Assembly: GCF_029931775.1 (NCBI RefSeq) | Contig: NC_079312.1 | Span: 14,081,821-14,145,820, forward strand | Source: Euleptes europaea | Lineage: Eukaryota > Chordata > Lepidosauria > Squamata > Sphaerodactylidae | Reading direction: 5' to 3' | DNA: 64,000 bases | Shown here: one piece after another, positions 22,509 through 31,023 of the stretch | How positions within the stretch are numbered: the stretch's first letter is position 1 | Layout: the number at the start of each line of letters is the position of its first letter | Program-made: the position numbers and the translations under genes | Notes under the pieces: model-generated | Seen by the model: only the letters and a program-made list of their open reading frames with translations | What the model was told of the DNA's origin: nothing | The model's database searches: none

Positions 22509-22771
22509 GAGCCAGCATGGTGTACTGGTTAAGAGCGGCAGACTCTAATATGGAGAACCGGGTTTGATTCCCCACTCCTCCGCCACATGAAGCCTGCTGG
22601 ATGACCTTGGGCCAGTCAGAGTTCTCTCTGAACTCTCTCAATCCTGTGGAGGCAGGCAATGGCAAATTACCTCTGAACATCTTGTTTGGGGGCTCCCTAG
22701 AGGCACCTGGTTGGCCACTGTGTGAACAGACTGCAGGACTTGATGGACCTTGGTCTGATCCAGCATGGCTT
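22509..22771 (+). repeat. Composite SINE with CR1-like tail
   Basis: A MIR-type head (GAGCCAGCATGGTGTACTGG) runs into GGCAGGCAATGGCAAATTAC and then the CR1-like end CACTGTGTGAACAGACTGC...GGTCTGATCCAGCATGG. It is a mosaic of families. Confidence 0.5.
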
Positions 22772-22964
22772 AAAAAAAACACACGTTTATTTTTAAATCC
22801 ACACCACACACAACATACAACAAACACACCTTAGATGTACATATCTGCAACAAGACTTTCGTTAGTTACTATTTGGGGGCGGATCTAAACCATTCTGTTT
22901 TTACATTATTCTAAAGAGTTTCTCTTTAAATCTTTTAAGAAAAATATTTCTTTACCCAAGCAAG

Positions 22965-23450
22965 AATCAGAGTTGGAAAGGACCACCAGGGTCATCTAGT
23001 CTAACCCCCTGCACAATGCAGGAAATTCACCACTACCTTCCCCCCACACACACACCCAGTGACCCCTCCTCCATGCCTAGAAGATGGCCAAGATGCCCTC
23101 CCTCCCATAATCTGCCTCCAGGTTTTTAAGCAGAGGCTAGATGGCCATCTGTCCGCAATGCTGATTCTATGACAGTCGACAGATCATGAGAAATATCTAG
23201 ACATATACTCAAATCCTACACACAGCTAAACAAGTTGTCACAGCATGGCTTTCCTTATGTTCTTAACATAAGAACATAAGAAAAGCCCTGCTGGATCAGA
23301 CCAAGGCCCATCAAGTCCAGCAGTCTGTTCACACAGTGGCCAACCAGGCGCCTCTAGGAAGCCCCCAAACAAGACGACTGCAGCAGCACCGTCCTGCCTG
23401 TGTTCCACCGCACCCAAGATAACAGGCATGCTCCCCTGATCCTGGAGAGA
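22965..23450. repeat. CR1-type LINE 3' fragments
   Basis: 22965-23095, minus strand, carries TCAGAGTTGGAAAGGACCAC. 23118-23175, plus, reads CAGGTTTTTAAGCAGAGGC. 23265-23450, minus, begins AACATAAGAAAAGCCCTGCT, the 3' terminus of the CR1-like family seen at 11812-12088. A BovB-type end (ATAAGTCAGCTGTGACCTGG) follows at about 23488. Confidence 0.65.
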
Positions 23451-23775
23451 ATAGGTCTTGCCTTGAAAGCCCTACGGGGTTTCGCCATAAGTCAGCTGTG
23501 ACCTGGCGGCCCACACACACAACTATCATCCCCATCCTGCTGCAGAAAGTTCCATAAATGAAAGAATCTACACTGTGAGAAGATGCACCTCGTGCTCAAG
23601 CTTAGCCGGAAAGAAAAGGCAGGAACTTTAAACCTGTGAGGGGGCGGGGGAATGCAAAACATGGCTAATTGACAGTGGGTAGCCGTGTTAGTCTGCCTGC
23701 AGTAGTAGAAAAGAGCAAGAGTCCAGTAGCACCTTAAAGACTAACAAAAATATTTTCTGGCAGGGTAGGAGCTTT

Positions 23776-23805
23776 CGTGAGCCACAGCTCACTTCTTCAG
23801 ATACA
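23776..23805 (-). ncRNA. Hammerhead-like ribozyme core, left arm
   Basis: On the minus strand GTAT is followed by CTGAAGA, an extra A, helix II (GTGAGC/GCTCAC, loop TGTG), GAAA, GC, T, C. Helix I is weakened here: the 3' strand is CTACC instead of ATACC. It is an inferred ribozyme relic. Confidence 0.4.
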
Positions 23806-23815
23806 GCTAGAATGT

Positions 23816-24399
23816 GAATCCATTCTACGGATCACATTCTATGTGAATCACATTCTATGTGATCTATGGATCACATTCTACGTGAATCACATTCTAGCTG
23901 TATCTGAAGAAGCTGTATCTGAATCCATTCTACGGATCACATTCTATGTGATCTATGGATCACATTCTATGTGAATCACATTCTAGCTGTATCTGAAGAA
24001 GCTGTATCTGAATCCATTCTATGGATCACATTCTATGTGATCTATGGATCACATTCTACGTGAATCACATTCTAGCTGTATCTGAAGAAGCTGTATCTGA
24101 ATCCATTCTATGTGAATCACATTCTATGTGATCTATGGATCACATAGTATGTGAATCACATTCTAGCTGTATCTGAAGAAGCTGTATCTGAATCCATTCT
24201 ATGGATCACATTCTATGTGGATCACATTCTATGTGAATCACATTCTAGCTGTATCTGAATCCATTCTATGGATCACATTCTATGTGGATCACATTCTATG
24301 TGAATCACATTCTAGCTGTATCTGAAGAAGCTGTATCTGAATCCATTCTATGGATCACATTCTATGTGAATCACATTCTATGTGAATCACATTCTAGCT
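23816..24399 (+). repeat. Minisatellite inside the palindrome
   Basis: About six higher-order units are built from AGCTGTATCTGAAGAAGCTG, TATCTGAATCCATTCTATGG and repeated ATCACATTCTATGTGA modules. The modules are derived from the loop sequence of the retroposon. Unit lengths vary because modules are gained and lost. Confidence 0.85.
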
Positions 24400-24440
24400 G
24401 TATCTGAAGAAGTGAGCTGTGGCTCACGAAAGCTCAGACC
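24399..24440 (+). ncRNA. Hammerhead-like ribozyme core, right arm
   Basis: GTAT, CTGAAGA (24404-24410), an extra A, GTGAGC, TGTG, GCTCAC, GAAA, GC, T, C, then AGACC. Core nucleotides are kept, and helix I has one mismatch compared with the copy at 55424. Self-cleavage is inferred, not shown. Confidence 0.42.
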
Positions 24441-24528
24441 CTGCCAGAAAATATTTTTGTTAGTCTTTAAGGTGCTACCGGACTCTTGCCCTTTTCGACT
24501 ACATGGCTAATTGGTATCAGTGCAAGGA

Positions 24529-24770
24529 AACCAATCAGCTTTCTCAATTTCGGCAGCTGAAACATTCGAGAACGCTTCTTCCTCCCCTCCCACCCAGCCC
24601 CTAATAGAGGATTGGGCGAGGGGAAGAGTCCTCATGAATGACGTCACTCACACAGCTTCTATTACGGAGACCGCCGCCCCTCCCGCCTCGAGCTGTGTAG
24701 GGACTGGCTAGGAACGGGCGCTCTGTGGCGTTAACCCTTCGAGCTCTGCAACGGCCGTGAGAAGAGGGCA
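24529..24770 (+). promoter_or_regulatory. Promoter-like region of the HARBI1-like gene
   Basis: Within 250 bp lie a CCAAT box (AAACCAATCAGC, about 24528), an inverted CCAAT (ATTGG, 24611), a perfect cAMP-response palindrome TGACGTCA (24639-24646), and GC-rich CCGCCGCCCCTCCCGCC (about 24670). The region is locally CpG-richer than its neighbours. A possible 5' UTR exon ends at GAGGGCAG followed by GTGACA (donor about 24771). Such a TATA-less architecture is typical of host genes rather than of a transposon end. It lies about 450 bp upstream of the start codon at 25222. Confidence 0.5.
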
Positions 24771-25221
24771 GGTGACAATGAGGGAGAAAGCACGCCTAGA
24801 GAGCCCGGCAGGAAGAGAGGCGAGGGGAAGGGAAACGGCTCCGGAACTTTGTTGCAATGGGGCGGTTATGATTTCCTTTTTAAAGGGATTTTAGACGGCA
24901 CTTTTAAAAAAAGGAGGAGGAGAGAAAACAGGGCGTGCAGGTTACTTTGCTATATTCCCAATTGAGAGCATTGCTTCGGAATTATTATTATTATGATTAT
25001 TATTTGTGCTTGCAGTTTTCATGGCGTGTCTCATCCGTCAATCACTCCAGGTTGATAGGCATGAGCATCGGCCACCAACTTTTTTTTTTTAATGCTAAAA
25101 CTGTTACCGATAGGGTGCTGATTTGAGAGATGGGGGGGGGGGAGAGGTCAATAAGATTGTGTGTATGAGAGAGCTTCCCTCCACCTTTTAGAAAGAAGCC
25201 ACATTGGGCAGGTGTCCGGTC

Positions 25222-25788
25222 ATGGAGAACATAGAGGCGATCATCCTCGTGATCCTGGCCACCCACAACCTGGTGCGCCTGCACTTGCACCGCAGCAGTG
25301 TGGCCGCCCGGGCCCGGAGGACCATGCGCCGGGTCATGGCCAACCACATTTCCCTGCTGCACCAGCTCCTTCCTGACCTTTGCCCCGACAGCGAGACCAG
25401 GCTGATGGCCGAGGAGCTGGACGCCGGCCCGCACCGCTTCTGGTCCCGCCAGGTCAGCCAGGACTGGTGGGAACGGGTGGTGCTGGAGACCTGGGACCCC
25501 ACCCAGTGGCTCCAGCACTTCCGCATGACCAAGGACACCTTCCTGGAGCTCTGCGAGCAGCTGCGGCCGGAGCTGCAGCGCCAGACCACCACCATGAGGG
25601 CCCCGCTTAGTGTGGAGAAGCGGGTGGGCATCGCCCTCTGGAAACTGGCCACCACCGAGTGCTACCGGTCGGTGGCCAACCATTTCGGTGTCGGGCGGTC
25701 CACCGTCGGGGAGGTCTTCATCGAGGTGTGCCTGGCCATCGAGAAGCTGCTTTTCAAGAAGGTGGTGTCTCTCGAAGACCCAAAAGAG
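25222..25788 (+). CDS. HARBI1-like (PIF/Harbinger-derived) gene, exon 1
   Basis: A 189-codon exon starting MENIEAIILVIL. A strong acceptor (CTTCCCTCCACCTTTTAG, ending 25191) lies 30 nt upstream, so an untranslated exon is expected before it. The middle (TWDPTQWLQHFRMTKDTFLE) and the segment RAPLSVEKRVGIALWKLAT, followed by CYRSVANHFGVGRSTVGEVF, are the helical N-terminal part of Harbinger transposases, including the helix-turn-helix-like GVGRSTV. It ends DPKE at GAG then GTAGTC, a weak donor, in phase 0. Codons are GC-rich, unlike the AT-rich surroundings. The family is known as multicopy in sauropsids, so whether this copy is domesticated or a transposon remnant is open. Confidence 0.82.
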
Positions 25789-26126
25789 GTAGTCGGTTTT
25801 GTGTCATGGTGGCCACAAGTGTTTTGTATCATCATTTGACAATAATATAATGTGTGTGTGTTAAGTGCCGTCAAGTCGCTTCCGACTCATGGCGACCCTA
25901 TGAATCAATGCCCTCCAAAATGTCCTCTCTTTGACAGCCTTGCTCAGGTCTTGCAAATTGAGGGCCGTGGCTTCCTTTACTGAGTCAATCCATCTCTTGT
26001 TGGGTCTTCCTCTTTTCCTGCTGCCCTCAACTTTTCCTAGCATGACTGTCTTTTCTAGTGACTCTTGCCTTCTCATAATGTGACCAAAATACGATAGCCT
26101 CAGTTTAGTCATTTTAGCTTCTAGGG

Positions 26127-28239
26127 CAGGGGTCCTCAAACTTTTTAAGCAGGGGGCCAGTTCACTGTCCCTCAAACACTGTTGGGGGCCGGACTATAGT
26201 TTGAAAAAAATATGAACAAATTCCTATTCACACTGCACATATTTTATTTGTAGTGCACAAAAAATAAGAGAAACAATGTAATATTTAAAATGAAGAACCA
26301 TTTTAATCAACATAAACTTATAATATTTCAATGGGAAGTATGGGCCTGCTTTTAGATAATGAGATGGTCAATATCCGGTTCCATATTTGTCACTGCTAGT
26401 CATAGCAAGTGATACAAGTCCATTCTAACAGCCATGAATACCCCTCTCCTCCATGAATATGTCCACTCCCCTCTTAAAGCCCTCCAAGCTGGCAGCCATC
26501 ATCACATCCTGGGGCAGGGAGTTTCACCATTTAACTATGCGTTGTGCGAAAAAATACTTCCTTTTATCTGTTTTGAATCTTTGAATGTGGAATCTTTGAA
26601 TGTGTTTTGAATCTTTGATGTGGAAGACCTCTGCCCAAGACCCTGGAGAGCCACCGCCAGCCTGAGTAGGCAGTACTGAGGGGGACCAGGGGCACCACCC
26701 TGAAATCTCTGTAGCCCTATAAAAGAGCAAAAATCCAGCAGTACCTGAGAGACCAACAGAATTTCTGGCAGGGAATGAGCTTTCGTGAGTCACAGCTCCC
26801 TTCTTCAGATACCAATCTCTGAAATCTCCGCAGAGGCTTAGCGGAGGAGTTTCGGCTGGGCGTGCTGAGGGTCCCAGGGCTAACCCCTGGCAGCATCTTT
26901 GGCTAAAAGGGCAGGGAGGAGGTGACAAGAAAGACCTCTGAGGCCTGAGACCCCAGAGAGCAGCTGCCAGTCTGAGTGGACGAGGCTGACTCTGACGGAC
27001 CATCCCAGAGAAGGCGGCGTAACGCGACCCTCCGGCTTGCTCTACCCCTGCTCCAGGAGGGCAACCCCCAGGACCAGCATGGCGGTCAGAGCGGTTATCC
27101 AAGGGGTCAGTCCAAGACACCAGCTGCCCCCCCATCCTGCTTTCCCAGAAAGAAGGCAGGGAGTTCCTGAGGACCGCGAGAAGTCAGTTAACAACAAGCT
27201 GCTCATGGCGGCCCCTTTGCCCTGGCACCGATCCTGGAGTAGGAGGAGGGGGCGAGGTCGCTCTTTCTGGGCAAGTCGGTCTTCCCCTGCAACTTCAGCT
27301 CCCTTTTCAGAAACCATATAACCAACCCTGCAAGGCAGTTGTGAAGGCACGCCAGGAAGCATCGTCAAAACACAGTCCGCATGCATGCGCACGAACACAA
27401 CTCTCCCTCCCTCTCCTCAAAGATCCGAATGCTCCAGCCCACCCCACCCCCTCACAAAACCGCTCCCCAGGCACATTGAGGGCTGGAAACGGGAGTCTGA
27501 AAAGTGTTTCCCCCCCCCCCCAACAGGCCGAGAGGGGGAAAGCTCCGCAGGGCGAGGCCTTTCCTGACCTGAAAAGTGTTTCCCCCCCTGGGGGGGAGCG
27601 CTCGGCGGGCTTCGCGGGGCTCGGCAAGGACGAAGGCCTTGGGCGAGGTGTGCTCCTGGCGCCGGAGCCGGCCGGCCAGCAGTCACTAGAGGCCACCCTG
27701 CCGCTGGGGCCCGGCGTCCGGGCCATCGGGCAGAGCAGGTCGCGCTTGCTGGGGAAGGCGTGCAGGCAGGCGGTGGCAGCAGCGGCTCCCTCGCTGCAGG
27801 TGCGGTAATGCGCAGGAGCCCCGAGCCCAAGCGTGGCAGCTCCTGGCCCTGCTGCAGGCGGAAGCTGAAGCTCTTGTGCAGCGCACCCCAGCCCGCCCGG
27901 CCCTCTGCCGCCGTGCTCGCCCACGCCCATCAGCAGCCGCCACTGCTGGCATGCCCTAACCTGGCGCCGCAGCACCTGGCAAGCGCCCGCCTGCATCCCG
28001 CCCACCGGGAGTGGCGGCCCAGCAGCCCCGGGGCGGCACAGAGCAGGGGGGCGGCTGGACCTGCATCCTCGCGGCTTGTCTCTCTTCCCTCTTCCCTCCC
28101 ATGTGTAGGGAGCTGGGAGGAAGTGACCGGTGGTCACTTCCTCCCAGCATTACCTTGCGGCTGCACTCTTTTAAAGGGGCCGGGTTCAGGACCCTGACGG
28201 GCCGGATCCGGCCCGCGGGCCGTAGTTTGAGGACCCCTG
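26127..28239. mobile_element. hAT element, non-autonomous, about 2.1 kb
   Basis: It starts CAGGGGTCCTCAAACT and ends AGTTTGAGGACCCCTG, a perfect 16-bp terminal inverted repeat. TTCTAGGG flanks both sides (26119-26126 and 28240-28247), an exact 8-bp target duplication of hAT type. Inside are a CR1-like fragment (about 26390-26585), Ala-like SINE pieces, a retroposon arm (about 26703-26822) and a GC/CpG-rich block (about 27300-28160). No hAT transposase ORF is seen; the long ORFs in the GC-rich block are on both strands and low complexity. Confidence 0.88.
26776..26818 (-). ncRNA. Hammerhead-like core in a solo retroposon arm
   Basis: On the minus strand GGTAT, CTGAAGA, A, then GGGAGC/ACTCAC (helix II weakened), GAAA, GC, T, C and ATTCC. 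The core is retained and helix II has mismatches. It is a decayed relative of the 55424 copy. Confidence 0.35.
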
Positions 28240-28538
28240 TTCTAGGGTAAGTTCAGGCTTGATTTGATCTATAACCCACGGATTTGTCTTTTTGGCAGTC
28301 CACAGTATCTCTAACACTCTCCTCCAACACCTCATTTCAAAGGAGTCTACTTTCTTCCTGTTAGTTTTCTTCACTGTCCAGCTATCACACCCATACATAG
28401 TAATAGGGTATATGATGGCATGAATTAACCTAATCTTGGTGGCCAGTGACAATATAATATAATTAATATAATAATAAATACAGCTTTTACTTTATTTAAG
28501 ACAGGGGTCCCCAACATGGTGGTTGTGGGCTCCATGGT

Positions 28539-28746
28539 TAGGGTTGCCAAGTCCCTCTTCGCCACCAGAGGAAGGTTTTGGGGCAGAGCCTGAAGAGGGT
28601 GGGGTTTGGAGAGGGGTTAGACTTCAGTGCCATAGAGTCCCATTGCCAAAGTGGCCATTTTCTCCAGGTGAATTGATCTCTATCGGCTGGACATCAGTTG
28701 TAATAGTGGGAGATCTCCAGCTGCTACCTGGAGGTTGGCAACCCTA
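28539..28746 (-). repeat. GTTGCCA-family MITE-like repeat
   Basis: TAGGGTTGCCAAGTCCC at one end and AGGTTGGCAACCCTA at the other form the inverted termini. A truncated second copy follows at about 28746-28865. Confidence 0.65.
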
Positions 28747-29119
28747 TTGGGGATGGAGACTCCACCCTCTAAACCAGCCATTTTCTCCAGCAGAAGTGAT
28801 TTATGTAACCTGGAGATCAGTGGTAATTCCAAGAGATTGCCAGTCCCCACCCAGAGTCTGGTATAACCCTACTTGCTTAAAATAACCTGAAAGCAGCTCT
28901 CTTTGAATCTGCTCTGCATGTAGGGTTGCCAAATCTGGGTTGGGAAATACCTGGAGATTTTTGGGGCAGAGCCTGAGGAGGACGGGGTTTGGGGAGGGGA
29001 GGGACTTCAGTGCCATAGAGCCCAATTGCCCAAGCGACCATTTTCTCCAGGGTTACTGATCTCTATCGGCTGGAGATAAGTTGTAATAGCAGGAGATCTC
29101 CAGCTAGTACCTGAAGGTT

Positions 29120-29866
29120 AGGAAAACAGTATAGGGGCGAAAACCATTTACAAACAAGGTGCAAATTTTATAAGCTACTGAGATACACAAACACATACAA
29201 TGCACAAATACAAGTAACCACACTATAACCAACACACAGTATGTACAAAATATACAATCAAAGGGCAAAAAAATCTTTCAAAGGTCTCAGCAGAGTACCA
29301 AGTAAGCAATATGAGTTCAAGTTCAATTTTCAAGATGAATAAGAAGCCGCAATCATTTCCATATCCCACACAGGGTAAGTATAAGAAAGGTTACTATAAG
29401 ACGTCCAAAAGGTCAAATGCTGCATGATGTGATGTACCTTTTGGACGTCCTATAGTAACCTTTCTTATACTTACCCTGTATGGGATATGGAAATGATTGT
29501 GTATGACTATACACTCTTTAGAAGCAATTCTCTGAAGGACTGAAGAAGGATTCTACACTATTGTGAATTTGAAACGGCCGTATCCTATTGAAGATTGTGG
29601 CTTCTTATTCATCTTGAAAATTGAACTTGAACTCATATTACTTACTTGGTACTCTGCTGAGACCTTTGAAAGATTTTTTTGCCCTTTGATTATATATTTT
29701 GTACATACTGTGTGTTGGTTATAGTGTGGTTACTTGTATTTGTACATCGTATGTGTTTGTGTATCTCAGTAGCTTATAAAATTTGCACCTTGTTTGTAAA
29801 TGGTTTTCACCCCTATACTGTTTTCCTAATTTTTGATATTAGTATAGAGGTGCCTGTTTCTCCCCC
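29120..29866. mobile_element. Large palindromic Penelope-like retroposon, second family
   Basis: The left arm (29120 to about 29430) begins AGGAAAACAGTATAGGGGCG. The right arm (about 29436-29829) ends CACCCCTATACTGTTTTCCT, a near-perfect inverted repeat of about 300 bp. A unique end of about 37 bp (to 29866) follows. The flanks are AGTACCTGAAGGTT (29106-29119) and AGTACCTGGAGGTT (29867-29880), a 14-bp duplication with one difference. The right arm carries about 115 bp that the left arm lacks, and this includes a hammerhead-like motif. No ORF of note is present. Confidence 0.75.
29537..29585 (+). ncRNA. Hammerhead-like ribozyme core, second family
   Basis: GGA (29537-29539), CTGAAGA (29540-29546), one extra A, helix II GGATTC with GAATTT (two G-U pairs) closing an 11-nt loop, GAA, and then ACGGCCGT, a perfect self-complementary helix III whose first A and last T are positions 15.1 and 16.1. 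A (H17) and TCC follow, the latter pairing with the initial GGA as helix I. Every core position of a type I hammerhead is present apart from the extra A after A9. Confidence 0.5.
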
Positions 29867-29894
29867 AGTACCTGGAGGTTGGCAACATTATCCA

Positions 29895-30740
29895 TGGTGC
29901 CCACAGATACCTTTACTGGTACCCACCAAGTGTTTTTAGACAGTGGGGCTAAGTAGGACTTTTGCCTAGCAAGGCTTCTGATTGACCACTGTAAATTAGA
30001 TTGGCTTTAAAAAATTTTTAAAATGTTGCTTTAGCAGCACCAGGATCTTCACTATGTGACTGAAGGTAAGCTGTAGCAGCCGTTTTGTGGCTGGCTTCGC
30101 TTCTTGTGGCAGCCATTTTGTGGCTATGCCCACCACACCGTGTCGGAATTGCAGTGCTGGAGACCCCAATTTAGGAAACGAGTTCCCTTCTTTTCTATCT
30201 GAGGAGCTCTACAAATAAAAACATTGACAAAGAGCTTTGTATCATTCGTGTGGGCTGGCAATGTAAAGTGGCCCGGGAGCACCTCAAGGAGACTGGCCCC
30301 AACTATGGTGTTACAAGCTAACTGATGCAGGGGCCACTCAGGTCAGACCCTGCCAACAATAGGTGCCACCTATTGGTGAGACAACACCCATCAAGGGTAC
30401 AGCTGGCAAAGTCTTGGTGGCTCCTGAGCACTGGCAGAGCTCCTGGGACTTGGTTCTCCTTGCTCCTGGCTGCTAGTGGGCTGATCCTGCTTAGCTTCCA
30501 AGCTCAAGGACCATCCAGTTTAGGACAAAAAAATGACAAAAGGCTAGATATATAGCAGCAGATCAAAAGATTATAAACAAGAGTGTATGCATAAAAACTC
30601 TAGGGTAGTACATAACATATAAAATAAAATCCCTGTGTCTCAAAACAGCAGCAGATTAAAAAAAAAAAAGGATTTTTAAAAAGAGACCATCAGGGAAGAT
30701 TCAGTCTAGTCCCTATGTGGGGGTTAAATAGAAGTCCGAA
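29895..30740. other. Intronic interval without supported genes
   Basis: GTGGCAGCCATTTTGTGGCT occurs in two nearby variants (about 30070-30125). A short ORF at 30325-30555 has no domain. It lies in the HARBI1-like intron. Confidence 0.4.
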
Positions 30741-30746
30741 AAGTGA

Positions 30747-30934
30747 ACACATGAAGCTGCCTTAATCTGCCTTATACCTTGGTCCATCAAAGTCAGTATT
30801 GTCTCTCCAGAGCCTCAGGCAGAGATCTTTCACATCACCTACTTGCCTAGTCCCTTTAACTGGAGATGCCGGGGATTGAACCTGGGCCTTCTGCATGCCA
30901 AGCAGATACTCTTATCACTGAGCCACAGCCCCTC
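30747..30934 (-). repeat. tRNA-Ala-like SINE
   Basis: On the minus strand it runs GGGGCTGTGGCTCAGTGATA...CTTGGCATGCAGAAGG...GGTTCAATCCCCGGCATC and ends AGCTTCATGTGTTCAC. It lies about 90 bp upstream of HARBI1-like exon 2. Confidence 0.8.
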
Positions 30935-31023
30935 CCCATGGGAAAAGGTTGAAGATAACCGTGCTAAGAAAATAATGAGATCGTTAGAAAATGTCTTAAC
31001 TTTTCAATCTTTCAATTTTGAAG

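Larger units (their letters stand above)
23672..24500. mobile_element. Palindromic Penelope-like retroposon with minisatellite core
   Basis: The left arm (23672-23815) reads ACAGTGGGTAGCCGTGTTAG...AGCACCTTAAAGACTAACAA...GTGAGCCACAGCTCACTTC. The right arm (24400-24500) is its reverse complement, ending TTGCCCTTTTCGACT. ACATGGCTAATTG flanks it exactly (23659-23671 and 24501-24513), a 13-bp target duplication that points to retroposition. The arms hold a hammerhead-like core; the central 23816-24399 is a tandem repeat. No ORF of a reverse transcriptase is present, so this copy is non-autonomous. Confidence 0.75.
25855..28450 (-). mobile_element. BovB LINE 3' end, split by a hAT element
   Basis: On the minus strand 28450-28240 encodes TKIRLIHAIIYPITMYGCD and WRRVLEILWTAKKTNP, and 26126-25861 continues with YFGHIMRRQESLEKTVML, RWIDSVKEATALNLQD and ALIHRVAMSRKRLDGT. 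It ends at the CACTTAACACACAC tail. TGACAATAATATAAT-like text at both outer edges (about 25838 and 28448) suggests a target duplication. The hAT element interrupts it at 26127-28239. Confidence 0.85.
28921..29890 (-). repeat. GTTGCCA-family MITE split by a palindromic retroposon
   Basis: The MITE starts TAGGGTTGCCAAATCTGG and resumes after the insert with AGTACCTGGAGGTTGGCAAC. The interruption (29120-29866) duplicates 14 bp of the MITE, proving the order of insertion. Confidence 0.7.

Noticed and set aside
23816-24399. CRISPR-like regular repeats
   Set aside because: The repeats are contiguous modules without unique spacers, lie between inverted retroposon arms, and the genome is vertebrate.
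25188-25655. Long ORFs in other frames over the HARBI1-like exon
   Set aside because: They are shadows of a GC-rich real exon; only the frame with MENIEAIILV carries family motifs.
27307-28137. 276-codon minus-strand ORF, and overlapping long plus-strand ORFs
   Set aside because: All lie in the CpG-rich interior of the hAT element, are low complexity, occur on both strands and show no domain. GC-rich sequence is poor in stop codons by chance.
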